DNA of 64,000 nucleotides from Apricaphanius iberus (lineage: Eukaryota; Chordata; Actinopteri; Cyprinodontiformes; Aphaniidae): positions 1,798,001 to 1,862,000 of the forward strand of contig JAPXFQ010000127.1 of the NCBI GenBank assembly GCA_028564705.1. Direction: 5' to 3'. This document shows positions 51,701-62,330 of this stretch, piece after piece. Both the position numbers and the translations under genes were made by a program. The notes below the pieces were generated by a model. That model worked only from the letters and a program-made list of their open reading frames with translations, was not told the DNA's origin and did not search any database. Numbering within the stretch: position 1 is the stretch's first letter; every line of letters starts with the position of its first letter.

Positions 51701-54700
51701 CGGTTCCAAAGTTAACTGATGAACCAACAATTATTACAGAGAAAGGCCCTATCAAGCTCAAAACACCACAAGATGAAAAGGATATAAAAGAGAAACACTT
51801 ATTAACAGAACTGGAAAAATCTGAGGTATCCGAGCAGATCAGAATCAACCAAGTTAAACATGAAAAGGGAAATGGTGTGCAAGCTGAAGAAAAACAGCAG
51901 AGGACAGAAAAAGCTGAAGGAGAGAGGATGGATGCAGAGATAAATACAATGAAAAATGATAAAGCAAAACAGATCATAGGTAAACAAAAAGAGCAGATGA
52001 AAGAGCTGCGAACCGAAACAACAGACATGAAGAGAATGGAAGTGGAAGTGTTGGAGGTCAAAACAGACCACATAAAAGTAGAGGATGTCAGAAAAGCTAG
52101 GGATGGGAAAGATTCAAGTCATGCATGGCAAACAGATTCAAAGAAGACTATATCAGCGAAATGTACTGTTGACTACACAAGAGAAGAAAGGGTAAAGCAT
52201 GAAGAAAACGTGGGGGGAAAGGAATCTGAGCTATCTAAAACAGAAAATCTGCTGGAGAGGTCAGCTAAACTCACAGCTAAGCTTGCAGCAACACAACAGG
52301 TCAGGCATGAACCAGACAGAGTTGAGCAAGTTAAGACAGAGTTAGCCAAAGCCAAAGCAGAGTTAGCTAAAATAAAAGAGAAAATGAAAGGGGAGCAAAT
52401 GGAAAAAGTGAGAAACATTCTTTTCACTAAAGAAGAAGGTTCTTTAAAGAACGATGATCCGATAAATACAAGTAATGGGAAAAACTCAGATGGGAAAAAC
52501 CAGCAACATCCAGTTGAAACACAAATCCCTGTAGTCACTGATGATTATGAACGGCTTAGGGAGAAATATGGTTTTAAACACGCATCATCAGCAAAGAGCA
52601 CAAAAGTGTCAGTCACAGAAAATGCTCCCTTAAATGATGTCAATGAAACTAAAGCTGGGACAAATCATTTAAAATCAACTGATAGACCTTGTCTTGGGGA
52701 CTCATTTGTTTCACCAGAAAAAGACTATGAGGAGGGAGTTAGAAGCTTTAAACACAGTGAGGAAACAAAAAGTCAGAGTGATTACAATGAACCATTAAAT
52801 AAACCACAATTAGCTAGCTTTCATTCTCTCCCAACAAATGTAAGTGATAAAGCAAGCAGAGAAAATGGATCAAAGAAACCTAAGGACTGCAGTGGTCAGA
52901 AACTGGAAAAAAGTAATGTTATTAAAGACACAGCTTCTCTTCAAAAAGAATTAGTTTTAGGTAAACATGAAAGGTCAAATGAGCAGCATATCAGCACAGG
53001 CAAAGATGTGGTTGTTATTCCACAAAGAGCTTTATCTCAAAAGGAGAAAGTTCAAACTAAGCAGGAGATACTGACTTCCAAAATAAAAGCTCATGCTGAA
53101 AAAGAGATTTCTGCAATAAAAGAAAAGGGATTTGCTTTACCACAAGGTTTTATCGGAAAAGATTCTGCCAAGCAGTTGCCGACTGGTCAGAAAGGTAATA
53201 CTCGGCAGAAGCTTTCATCACAGGATATGCCTAAGAAGCACGAAAACATAGTGTCCAATGAAATAACACCAAACTATCAAGTAGAGCCTTCAGGAGTTCA
53301 AAAAGAACCAGCCAAACTTGCCTCATCTCTGAGCTCTGATACAGTGGATGGTAGAGCAGCACATGACCATTCAGAGAAATCCACAAAAACAATCCAATCT
53401 AAAAGTACCACTGTGAGCACAACTGAGAGCTATAACCAAGGGGAACTAAAAGAAGCAAATCACACAGAAATATCTGGAAAACAGAACAGGGAAATGCAAC
53501 AAGTAGCTAACAACAAAACTCTCACCACAACAAAAGAAGACATAGCACAAGCTACAGGTATGTCCAAACCTGTGACCATAGAGGATACCAAAACTAAAGA
53601 AGCTGCTCATAAAGACTCAGAACCAGCAGATTGTGTGAATCAGAAAGAATCTTCTGTTTCAGATGACAGTGTGCAGATTATGGGGATCATGGTAACTGTA
53701 GTAGAAAGAAAGCCAACATTCAACACTGTCCCGCAGAATAACAATTCTGGAAAACAAACTAATGCATCTGAAAGAGAGAGCAAAACATTAAGTTCAGGTG
53801 AACAGAAACCCAGCCAAGAAGAGGAAGAAATATTACGAGAGGCAAAGGACTCAAAAAAGAGCCCATCCGTTGTGAAAGAAGATAAAGCTACTCTTGGTGA
53901 AAATAATTATTCAGGCAATGTGACAAACACTTTAACCTCGGAGGCTATTAACAGAGAGATAACAGCAGAAAAGGCAGATGTCCAGCCCAACAGTTGCACC
54001 ATAAATGCAGAGCCCCAAAAGAAGAGACAACTAGAAGCAGGGCCTGTACCTATTAAAGATGAATCTTTAGCTAAAACTCAACCAGTTCTCCAACAAATTG
54101 ATGCAACTCTAGAAGAAACAAACGATGTCACTGTCAACATACAAAAGGAAAATTTGTCTGAAACCTCTAGAAAGACAAAGACAGATGAGGAAACTCAAAA
54201 TGAAATGCAAACGCTACCTGTGAATAACATATCTTGTGACAAAGTCAACAAAGCTGAAAACGATCAGTCTGTGAAAGACAGTATGATGACAGGTACAAAT
54301 TCTCCTGAAAGCACGAAAGATGGGCAGCGTTCACCAATACCAGAATATAACATCTGCTCGTCTTCCACACAAAACACATTAATTAAGAATTCAGCTGTGA
54401 ATGAAACTAGTCTTGTGTCTCAAAACCTACAATCCAATAAAACACACATTGAAGAACATGGTCAGGAAGACACTACTGTGCATATTGACAATATAACCAT
54501 CAGTGTTGTACCAGCAGAGGCTCAAAAAGATCCTGTGGACATGTTGGAAAAACGGGAAATCAAAACCCTGACTTCCAATGTGAAGTCTGCCCATGAACAG
54601 CAACAAGTTGCAACATCTAGCAATGAGGAAAAAGCACAGATTTCGAATAATGGACATTGGTCTAAAAACTTGACTCAAGCAAACAGTGAGCAGAGGATCA

Positions 54701-57700
54701 AAGACAGTCTGGAAGAAAAAATTGCTGTACAACATGTGTTATCCAGTGTGAGGAAACTGTCTTACTCATTGAAGGGAAGTGATAAACAGAAAAATGCAAA
54801 TACAACCAGGGAATGCAATAGAGCTGAAGAAAACATATCAGAATCCAGTGCGCAGCTTGTGGAAGCAGACTATTTTCAAGTACAAGGGCCAGCAGAAACA
54901 AACAAGTCCCCTATCAATTTTACAGCCGAAAAGGATTCAAAGAGAAAAGATGATCTAAACCTATTACCAAGTGAGACATTTATCTGCAACAAACTACACA
55001 AGGAACAACATAGTGACGTCTTTGTGTTCACTGTGAATCCAAGTGAACGAAAGGCAGATGAGTCAAGTTTCACAACTACTGATGGTGAGAGCTTGATAAG
55101 TAAGAATTTGGAAATTGAGGATAATACAGTTTCTTTAAAGGACACTGGTGGTTCTATGGAAAGTTGGACTGAAAATAAAAGAGGGGAGGCAAACCAATCT
55201 AATCCCAATAGAAAACCCAATGAGAACCATGAGAACCATGAGTGTGACTCCTCTGCAACAGAAAAACAGAATTCAAGTAATCAACATTTAACAAAAACAC
55301 ATTTGGCTAACGAAAAGTCAGAAGTTAAACCACGTCCAAAAGAACGAGTATCTGCAATACCTGAGATATCAGCTCTTGCGGACTATGCCAGATTAAAGGT
55401 GATTGTTACAGACGATAGAGACATACAGCCAGTTCAGCAATTCCCTCCCAACAAAAAGGAAGGGTTCTTTCCACTAATACAGACCCGTCATAGTAGACGT
55501 CCTGTTTTTACTGATGACCCAAAAGACCAATCTGGGAAAACCCACAGCTTGCCAAATAAAACAGAAATAAGTGCCACAGCCAATAAAGAGCCCAAATTGG
55601 TAATATTTCCTATTATGGAGAAGGAGCACCAAAGAACTGGGATGTTTAAATTAGCAGACAAAGAAAAGCAAGACATAATGGCTCTGAATGCCCAGGTTAA
55701 CATACATGTGTCAGACAATGATCTAAATCAAACTGTTACAAACAAGTCACCCAAAACTAAGACCGAGCTAGCAGCTCAAGCAGCAGATCAGGAACAAAGG
55801 ACGACTGCAGAAGAACAGCAATGGATGAAGGCTACACATGATGAACAACAGACGAGAGCAGTGAAGGAGCAGCAAAGAAGCACTGCACATCAACAAAGGA
55901 GGCTTGCAGAAGAAGAGCAAAGAAGACAAGATGCACACAAACAACAAGATAAAAGAGCAGCAGAGGAGGAGCAAAGGAGGATTGCGGAAGAAGATGGGAG
56001 GAAAGTTGCTCATGAAGAACAGCCGAAAAGAGCATTGGAGGAGCAGCAGAAGAGAAGTGCATACCAGGAGCAACAAATAAGTATTGCGGAAGAGGAGCTA
56101 AGAAGGAAAGCTGCACATGAAAAACAACAGAAAAAAGCCACGGAGAAGCAGCAAAGGAGGGCTGCACAGCTGGAGCAACAAAGAAGGATTGCAGAAGAAG
56201 AGCACCAGAGAAAAACAGCAGAGGAGCAGCAAATGAAGATTGAGGAACAGGAGCAAAGAAGGAAAGCTGCCCACGAAGAACAGCAAAGAGAGGCAGAGGA
56301 GCAGAAAAGGAAGGCTGCACAGTTGGAGCAACTAAGGAGGATTGCTGAAGAAGAGCAACAGAGGAAAACTTTACATAAAGAAGAACAACAAAAAAGAGAA
56401 GCAGAGGTGCAGCAAAGGAGAATTGAACAAACCGAGCTTCATAGGAGAATTGCTGAAGAAGAGCGACAGAGGATTGCTGCACAAGCAGAACAACACAGAA
56501 GAGCAGTGGAGGAACAGCAAAGGAGGAATACACAGTTGGAGCAGCAAATAAAGTTTGAAGAAGAAGAGCAACAGAGGATAGTTGCACATGAAAAACAACA
56601 CATAAAAGCAGCCGAAGTGCAGCAAAGGAAGATAGAGGAAGAGGGGAAAAGAAGGAAAGCTGCATCTGAAGAGCAACAGAGAAGTGAGGCAGTGGAGCAG
56701 CAAAGGAAGACTGCAGAAGAAGAGCAACAAAGAAATACTGCACATGCAGAACAACACAGAAGAACAGTGGAGGAACAGCAAGAGAGAAATACACAATTGG
56801 AGCAACAACAAAGAAGGCTTGCAGAAGAACAAAGAAGACAAGATGCTCACAAAGGGCAACAAATACGAGAAGCAGAGAAGCAGCAAAGGAGGATTACAGA
56901 AGTTGTGCAGCAGAGAAAAGCTCCACATGAAGAACAACAAAGAAAAGCACTAGAGGAGCAGCAGCATTGTAGAGCTGGAACAGTAGGGCAACAAACTAGG
57001 CTAAGAGAAGGCCCACAGATAAGAAAAGCTTCACAAGAGCAGGAAAGGAGAACTTTACAAGAACAACAAAAAGGAACAGAACAGCAGGAAAGGAGAACTT
57101 TGCGAAACGAGCAACAAAGGAGCGCAATTGATCCGGAGCAAAGAAGAGCATCACAAATGGAACAGATAGAAGAAGAATGGGAACAACAAAGAAAAACTGC
57201 CAAAGAGGAGATGCAAGGAGGAGAAGAAAGAGATAAATACAGGAGAGTTTCTCAAGAGAATAAGCAAAGGATATATTCACCAGAAGAACAAATAAGAGGA
57301 GAAGTATATAAACAGGAAAGAACAATAGCAAATGAGGAGCAACAGATTAGAGATGAACAAAAGGAGCACCATAAAATTGATGTAGAGGAGTACCGAAAAA
57401 GGGTTGCACAAGAAAAGCAGAAAAAGATAGCGTCTCTGATTGAGGAACAAAGGCAAGTAAAACATACCAAAGAGCAAAAAGAATCAAAGGGAAAAACAAG
57501 AGAAGGGATAAATGTTGCTCTCATTTCAAAGAAGGAAAGCCTCAAACAAATGCAGGGACTTAAATTGCAGCATCAGACTGAAGAGCCAATGACGGAAAGA
57601 CTTGTGGAAGAGGTGAAAACTACATCGCAGAAGGAGTTTGAAAATGAAAACATAGCTTTAGAAAAACACAAAATCTTGAGAGAACAGAAAGTAGAAAAGC

Positions 57701-59724
57701 ACATCAAACATGAGCGTGTTACAGCGCACGAACTGACCCGAACAAAAACAGATAGTAATGTTCAAGCTAAAATGACAGAAGATAATACCCTGCTAGCATC
57801 TCTCAAAGTGAAAGCAGGAGACTTTCCAGAGGTTGAACAAATAACACCTCAGAAGACAGACTCTCTACAGTATTTTGCGATCACTTCAACCAACAGAGAG
57901 AGGAGAACCAGAGAAAAAGAATTGTTGCCCCCTTTACAACAACAACAAAAGGAGAAACAAATGGAGCTTGAATCACTCAATGACTTGTACCACACTAGAT
58001 CTTACAGACCTCATGCTGCTGCATCTCCAGCTCCATCTCTGCCCCGTTCTAACACCTCCTCTCCTGCGCTAGGAGCCAAGCCCTTAATGTTCAGAGTGAA
58101 GGATAACACCACCAGAGGTTCCTCTCTTACAAAGTCAGTCAAGCCGCGCTTCCATAAGAGCTTTGGAGAAGATTTATTAATGAGTTCAATGTTGGACAGA
58201 GGATCAGATAAAACAGAGAATGACCAGGAGACAATCAGACGAAATGCAGGGACCCCTTTAAATCGCTCTACTGCTATCAGTGAGTCTGCAGCTTTCCTCT
58301 CACCATCTTCATCACTAGATTACTCAAACTCTGGCCCTCTGAGACCCTATTCAAGGAGAAGCATAGCAATGGATGATGATGAATCCCGCTCTGTCATCAG
58401 TAACATGTCAGAGGATGTGGAGAGCTTTGCGACCAGTGCAGCAGATCTGACTGATATGCATGGCCTGTTTGACTTTGACAGACCTGAATCAGCTTGTAGC
58501 TTCAGCAGTGATGTGTCTCGATCTCTGGGTAAACCTCCAGCTGTCCCACCAAAAAGTGAGAAAGCCTTGCGCAGAGCTCAAAGGTTAACTTCTCGAAGGA
58601 AAAAAAAAGAACTTTCCAAGGCTGCAGAAGGAAGCCCTGCAGGAGCTGGGAAAGAAGTCACCAGTTTTCCTTCTTCATCATCTTCCTCCAATGAGGTATG
58701 GTCCTCCAACCATCATGCTGTGGCTACGCCCCATTTTTCTCCACCTGTCGCCTTTGCTCTTGCTCCAGCTGTTGGTTCTAGTATGCCTTCTTCTCATAAA
58801 GAGCGCAAATCCTCTCATCGCTCTTTTCATGCTTCCCCTCATGCCACTGACCCCATCTCAATCCCCAATTCCTCGCCTCGTGCCGGTTCTGCTGTCTCTC
58901 TTAATGTTCCCAGCCCTGCTTCCAAACCTGCTGCTCTTCAAACAATCGCTCATGTGTCCTCTGCTCCCACCCTCCATCATGTCAATCACCCGGCCACTAC
59001 AGTGACACAATACAATGTAGAGTCAACCAACTGTCCCCAATCCTATCCACTGACACAGCGTAAGGTTCTGCAAGATGTGGGATCTGGTCAGTACTTTGTC
59101 GTGGACGTACCTGTTCAAGTAAAAACAAAGACTTTCTTTGACCCTGAGACAGGAAAATATGTTCAGCTGAACGTACGTCAGACTGGTCAGACCCTTTCTC
59201 AACCTCAGCTTCAGCAAACATACGTACATCCTTCTATCCATCCACAGCTGCAGGTCAAGCAGCAACAACAGTCCCTCTCCAATGTTGCCTCGGTTGCTAG
59301 TAAACCTTTTAGGTTTTATCAAGGCTACAACAGTTCTCCCCAAAACTGCCAGGCAGCTGTTGTCAACTCTATGCACCAAAGCAACTCATCAATCCCAGCA
59401 ACTTTACACCAAAACCAACATTACCTGAGGGAAAACCCCACTTGTGAAAATCCAGTTCCTGAAGTGGATCAGAACTCTGAGGGGCATTGCTATAGTCCAG
59501 AGAAGACGCCATATATGGACACAGTTAATGACATCACCAAAACGAACAACTTAGCGAACAGTACACAGGACTCACATGACCCTTTTCTTGAGTGTGACAC
59601 AAACAGCCAACTTGATAGAAGTTCAGTTGGTGAAAATGGTCACCAAGCTAACTCAGAGTATGAGTCCAGGGAAATTATAACCATAAGTGAACTTGAGGAT
59701 TTCATGGAGGTTTCTGACTGGTGA
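48751..59724 (+). CDS. c10orf71: C10orf71 / CEFIP homologue, single giant coding exon (3,657 aa)
   Basis: Cardiac-enriched FHL2-interacting protein, a striated-muscle Z-disc protein linked to calcineurin signalling. Identification rests on three points. First, an N-terminal block, GGFSDTSSGGSFLDETDREV then SNLTDRAFRSLCI (residues about 22-53), shared with human C10orf71. Second, C-terminal KPLMFRVKDN, VPPKSEKALRRAQRL and a DUF4585-type segment, LQDVGSGQYFVVDVPVQVKT then FFDPETGKYVQ (about 3437-3475). Third, position beside DRGX. The frame is open for 10,974 nt and starts at the first Met of the conserved block. The middle is Lys/Glu/Gln-rich and disordered. About residues 2346-2890 are imperfect EEQQRR-type repeats predicted to form long helices. 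The human protein is about 1,435 residues, so this is about 2.5 times larger. Stop TGA at 59722-59724; it ends ELEDFMEVSDW. Long minus-strand frames across it are shadows. Confidence 0.9.
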   Translation: MTSVEKRHSSRKSGGHRKHSDGGFSDTSSGGSFLDETDREVSNLTDRAFRSLCIGDEAVYNDSDLSLSSPGVHVDRQVAFCKDSEEREREDRKRAAHENFNLHVQQYGQDLITGGMYGEEIHKDAQWEAYGERTQEMVSTTFQHSLVETSQLGNSLREQELSFLSNGATELSSQQQRSHSRVSSLIRAFNSDGQRDGAGTDNKIREQGDGASWDKSALMSIQRELSEFSYQQNFNYNFHPATPFSGQDAKFYSSEAETMARISHSYMRSSQTKCSMSAQVNCSSNFFIHSEFSPFKLWRDYNRFPFQQAEPSGFMHYSEFPKWYQTPMYNELSLENQAQSHHRDIRHPRNHMGYPVPLAAPRSISTSSQLQKASALEKRCESELAVHHPHRKWTQNLGTNKLPSHRPSTASPSTEMSRRVRDTISSVIALQQKVKMMSNHDMTNKKEEFSENERWIHSGSNALTMETNAVSNNSGNSFTIGHLLTSSVHKHQDETFRLHQHKVSPQPVEHPPVRAESRGSTPDVRMSSYRSRASSLLFNLKDNRKRVKSAYSPTKFKGLDTTEEKQQPSVQGRHETAFTGSDVQCLQPEAPRWTNVAINQYNSPGLSLTAQTSYPASVNTGQYPEKNSSDYPASHMQDQMGYSSGFSGFIPSNYPNNQLVGNGQNLNKSLASFTLYRQNMYGSAEEVKHSHSAVDTVRLDVDNNQQNEQLIAKANRMPSFNETKGGVFIKVDRYDQLEENKHGYKSVTSQDNWGQTNKQGTENLNLKMNVSPINPEKRSLIGSVRQENMVDGKKGQVKDATLTHNYNKLTEKYGRVQQNLYSASDKPINMIKTDQIKENIPVPNEKIQTEPQFKKEDQKNAKYIPGNASTVAMTNQVKNTQTVNTKSEQVMSSHKKPKYPQGELIRTKQKAHSEPPKTESALFMSSGQTRLESITMQESKSEPTELQHIRQVKDNQIIEMEERKYELKGKLRDKEKQMNAENETVPKLTDEPTIITEKGPIKLKTPQDEKDIKEKHLLTELEKSEVSEQIRINQVKHEKGNGVQAEEKQQRTEKAEGERMDAEINTMKNDKAKQIIGKQKEQMKELRTETTDMKRMEVEVLEVKTDHIKVEDVRKARDGKDSSHAWQTDSKKTISAKCTVDYTREERVKHEENVGGKESELSKTENLLERSAKLTAKLAATQQVRHEPDRVEQVKTELAKAKAELAKIKEKMKGEQMEKVRNILFTKEEGSLKNDDPINTSNGKNSDGKNQQHPVETQIPVVTDDYERLREKYGFKHASSAKSTKVSVTENAPLNDVNETKAGTNHLKSTDRPCLGDSFVSPEKDYEEGVRSFKHSEETKSQSDYNEPLNKPQLASFHSLPTNVSDKASRENGSKKPKDCSGQKLEKSNVIKDTASLQKELVLGKHERSNEQHISTGKDVVVIPQRALSQKEKVQTKQEILTSKIKAHAEKEISAIKEKGFALPQGFIGKDSAKQLPTGQKGNTRQKLSSQDMPKKHENIVSNEITPNYQVEPSGVQKEPAKLASSLSSDTVDGRAAHDHSEKSTKTIQSKSTTVSTTESYNQGELKEANHTEISGKQNREMQQVANNKTLTTTKEDIAQATGMSKPVTIEDTKTKEAAHKDSEPADCVNQKESSVSDDSVQIMGIMVTVVERKPTFNTVPQNNNSGKQTNASERESKTLSSGEQKPSQEEEEILREAKDSKKSPSVVKEDKATLGENNYSGNVTNTLTSEAINREITAEKADVQPNSCTINAEPQKKRQLEAGPVPIKDESLAKTQPVLQQIDATLEETNDVTVNIQKENLSETSRKTKTDEETQNEMQTLPVNNISCDKVNKAENDQSVKDSMMTGTNSPESTKDGQRSPIPEYNICSSSTQNTLIKNSAVNETSLVSQNLQSNKTHIEEHGQEDTTVHIDNITISVVPAEAQKDPVDMLEKREIKTLTSNVKSAHEQQQVATSSNEEKAQISNNGHWSKNLTQANSEQRIKDSLEEKIAVQHVLSSVRKLSYSLKGSDKQKNANTTRECNRAEENISESSAQLVEADYFQVQGPAETNKSPINFTAEKDSKRKDDLNLLPSETFICNKLHKEQHSDVFVFTVNPSERKADESSFTTTDGESLISKNLEIEDNTVSLKDTGGSMESWTENKRGEANQSNPNRKPNENHENHECDSSATEKQNSSNQHLTKTHLANEKSEVKPRPKERVSAIPEISALADYARLKVIVTDDRDIQPVQQFPPNKKEGFFPLIQTRHSRRPVFTDDPKDQSGKTHSLPNKTEISATANKEPKLVIFPIMEKEHQRTGMFKLADKEKQDIMALNAQVNIHVSDNDLNQTVTNKSPKTKTELAAQAADQEQRTTAEEQQWMKATHDEQQTRAVKEQQRSTAHQQRRLAEEEQRRQDAHKQQDKRAAEEEQRRIAEEDGRKVAHEEQPKRALEEQQKRSAYQEQQISIAEEELRRKAAHEKQQKKATEKQQRRAAQLEQQRRIAEEEHQRKTAEEQQMKIEEQEQRRKAAHEEQQREAEEQKRKAAQLEQLRRIAEEEQQRKTLHKEEQQKREAEVQQRRIEQTELHRRIAEEERQRIAAQAEQHRRAVEEQQRRNTQLEQQIKFEEEEQQRIVAHEKQHIKAAEVQQRKIEEEGKRRKAASEEQQRSEAVEQQRKTAEEEQQRNTAHAEQHRRTVEEQQERNTQLEQQQRRLAEEQRRQDAHKGQQIREAEKQQRRITEVVQQRKAPHEEQQRKALEEQQHCRAGTVGQQTRLREGPQIRKASQEQERRTLQEQQKGTEQQERRTLRNEQQRSAIDPEQRRASQMEQIEEEWEQQRKTAKEEMQGGEERDKYRRVSQENKQRIYSPEEQIRGEVYKQERTIANEEQQIRDEQKEHHKIDVEEYRKRVAQEKQKKIASLIEEQRQVKHTKEQKESKGKTREGINVALISKKESLKQMQGLKLQHQTEEPMTERLVEEVKTTSQKEFENENIALEKHKILREQKVEKHIKHERVTAHELTRTKTDSNVQAKMTEDNTLLASLKVKAGDFPEVEQITPQKTDSLQYFAITSTNRERRTREKELLPPLQQQQKEKQMELESLNDLYHTRSYRPHAAASPAPSLPRSNTSSPALGAKPLMFRVKDNTTRGSSLTKSVKPRFHKSFGEDLLMSSMLDRGSDKTENDQETIRRNAGTPLNRSTAISESAAFLSPSSSLDYSNSGPLRPYSRRSIAMDDDESRSVISNMSEDVESFATSAADLTDMHGLFDFDRPESACSFSSDVSRSLGKPPAVPPKSEKALRRAQRLTSRRKKKELSKAAEGSPAGAGKEVTSFPSSSSSSNEVWSSNHHAVATPHFSPPVAFALAPAVGSSMPSSHKERKSSHRSFHASPHATDPISIPNSSPRAGSAVSLNVPSPASKPAALQTIAHVSSAPTLHHVNHPATTVTQYNVESTNCPQSYPLTQRKVLQDVGSGQYFVVDVPVQVKTKTFFDPETGKYVQLNVRQTGQTLSQPQLQQTYVHPSIHPQLQVKQQQQSLSNVASVASKPFRFYQGYNSSPQNCQAAVVNSMHQSNSSIPATLHQNQHYLRENPTCENPVPEVDQNSEGHCYSPEKTPYMDTVNDITKTNNLANSTQDSHDPFLECDTNSQLDRSSVGENGHQANSEYESREIITISELEDFMEVSDW
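55786..57460 (+). repeat. Imperfect E/Q/R-rich coding repeats in C10orf71
   Basis: A purine-rich coding stretch repeating EEQQRR, AEEEQQRRxAAHEEQ and similar modules of roughly 10-17 residues with variable spacing. It resembles trichohyalin-type single-helix or coiled-coil repeats. Nucleotide identity between units is modest, so this is an old, diverged expansion, unlike the young arrays at 40.7-43.0 kb. Confidence 0.85.
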
Positions 59725-60430
59725 GAGCAAAAACTGACATAAAAGTGAGGAAGCGTTACCTAAAATAATACCTGAAACATACAATGTATAATATGATGAC
59801 ATACAAAGTTTTAATAACTTTTCAACCCAAATAAATCTTGTTTTTGATTGTAGATGTCACTTTGACATGCTCGAACTGCTGTTGATGTCTTTTTTCAGAG
59901 ACTATTTATTCTGTATTTCTATTCTATATTTATTGTTACCATTCCAATTGACTTTGAATGTCAGAAGCTAACATATGTCTCCTGTGTAAACAGTAAATAT
60001 ATCTAATTTCCTGATATGGTGAACAAACCTTACATAAGCAAACTGCTAACCCTCCCCGTATACAGGGGTTTGGACTTGTGCTTAAATATGCATTTATTTT
60101 GTATTATAAACAATGGCTGGCCTTTTTCACTCTTCCTGTTGTGAAAACCTTGCAGTGCATGAAATAACTCTTCAAAGTCAAAGATCTTCAAATGGTATAC
60201 AGCATAGTTTTACTTTGCAGTAAACATTGTGACATGGCAGTGATGAGATTTTTGCTCTTTTTAAATGTATACATTAGTCTATTTTTTTAAATGGATGTTT
60301 TTAGGAGTCTTTTTGTGTTGCTGTGAATGTAGCATGACATGGACTTTTTCAGACAACAAAAACACACACAGATTTATCCCATCATGTGATAGGTAAAATA
60401 TTTATTTTGATGATTCGAAATAAAGACCGA
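59725..60430 (+). other. C10orf71 3' UTR
   Basis: AT-rich DNA after the stop, with AATAAA at 59830-59835 and again at 60419-60424. The second is followed by a T-rich stretch, and either could direct cleavage. Confidence 0.55.
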
Positions 60431-62260
60431 TTTCTGAAGGATTTTTGCAAAAGGTGGATTTTATTTTTTACATTTCTTAAAAAAAAAACATTCTTAAAGT
60501 TTTTCCTGGTCAGGGTTGCAAGAGGGATGTTAAACAAACCCTAACAGTATTCTCCTGTCTGAGGTTGGACCAATTTGTGGGGGTTGTTATCTGTGAGGTA
60601 TATTCCCACAGCCTCCGCAATAGTACTATGGCAGGGGTGGAAGGGTGCCTGGGCCTGTTTTGGCCTGGAGGCCAGCCTGGTGGATGTGGTGCTGTTTGTG
60701 TGGGGTATTAGACCTTGTTACAGTGTGGTAGGTTCCTGGATGCAGATTATGGCTCTTTGGAACTTAGCTTTCTCCCAACCCTTTGTTAGACTGTCAATCT
60801 GTCCAAAATGTGAACAGCCTTTGGCTCATTACTGGGGATATGGATACAGCAAAGTAAATTTGACCAGAAAAATTGAAAGAAACAATGTACATTTTGATAG
60901 AACAATGATTTTAAAACATGCTCCAGAAGATTGCAGAAAAGTAATATATGTGTTTTATCAAATATAGGACATATAGTAACACCATCAAATAGTTCACAGG
61001 ACAACATATTACAACTAGGAAATTTTGATAACTTGTTGCAACATTTCCCAGCCTTGGTTTTCCTCCTCCTCTTCACACTTTGATTTGAATCCAAATTGTG
61101 GGTGTATAAAAATGTCTACACATTGGAGGGGGAACTTCAGAACATAATAATAAAGCACTTATTGTACTGAAAATTATCTAGAAATAACAGTATTTAAAAA
61201 AGACTTTTCATCTTTAACATTTTAATTCTGATTTTACCTAGCATGAATGATTAAAAAAACGAACTATGTGAACTAATGATATTAATACTATTTGGGTAAA
61301 AACATAGACACACACAGTCTTGGATAGCACATTAAATGTGTTTGTTTGACAAATAGAAAAGCTGTAAATGTTTAGCATTTAATTGATGTGTCGTTCTTCC
61401 CTTGAGAAGTAGTAACTCTCTTTGACCACTACATGGCAGAGGAGAGCGAGTCCTTCACTTGGATTTGGGCCACTGGAGAAAGAAAACATGAGGGAAATCC
61501 CAAAAGAAGTATCATTTTAGGGCATGCAAACACAACCTTTAAATCATAAAACCTGTCATATGGCTTAAGTTTAAGCTGCATTACAGAAACATTAAAGAAC
61601 CACTTCATTTACACGTCCTAAAACTTTTAAAGAAGTTCCCAAGGTGAGAAAGGATTAAGCACACAGCCAGCACACTTTCCACTGATTCCTTGCTTTTCAC
61701 AAGAATCCAACCTACTCTTTGAAGGGTTAAATGCGTTGTGTAATTTCATTTGGCTTTGGCAAAGCTCAAAGCAGCCAGAAGAAGCCCTGCCTCAGCAGTT
61801 TAGCCTGCCCAATAAAGCAGCAGGCTTCATACCACTGGGACAGTCTGACAACCGCAGCCAGAGACGAGCCCATGCCACTCTGTCCAGCAGCTGGAGACAG
61901 GGAGACATCCTACATCTGTATGTGCACAAACAGAAAAAAAAAATGCATATTGTGTTTAGATAACCTAACATGCAGGACAGACCCTTGAGATCAGATAGAT
62001 ATATCACCTCTAAGTTCTGGGGTGTTGGGTCATGATCCAACACCCACTCTCAGGAACACAGGAAATGACATTTCCTACGTTTTGCAGGACACAGAGGGAA
62101 AGACAGAGAAAGGTTGACGTAGACAGCTTGGAGGGGAGAGCGAGGGAGAGAGTGGGAGTTTCTAAGTGGGAACAGAGCTTTTACTGTTTCATATTACAGA
62201 GAAAAGAGGAGAAGAGTTAATGGTGGGTAAGGGCTCTGGTGGGTTGTGCAGCCAGCCTCT
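60431..62260. other. Intergenic DNA, nothing recognised
   Basis: Open stretches at 60575-60967 and 61731-61988 have no family resemblance or splice context. The purine-rich segment near 62080-62220 may be the 5' UTR of the next gene. Confidence 0.45.
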
Positions 62261-62330
62261 GTTTTGAATGTAGCTGCTTGTGAAAGTGCTGTGCAGTTGT
62301 CTAGGTTTATGGATTCGCTGACAGTGGAAA

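Noticed and set aside
55832..56794. Large minus-strand frames (for example 320 codons) under the C10orf71 repeat region
   Set aside because: Phe/Leu/Ser/Val-rich translation is the antisense of Gln/Glu/Arg codons and has no independent support.
48751..59724. A bacterial-style adhesin or giant viral protein
   Set aside because: N- and C-terminal blocks match vertebrate C10orf71, and the flanking genes are its vertebrate neighbours.
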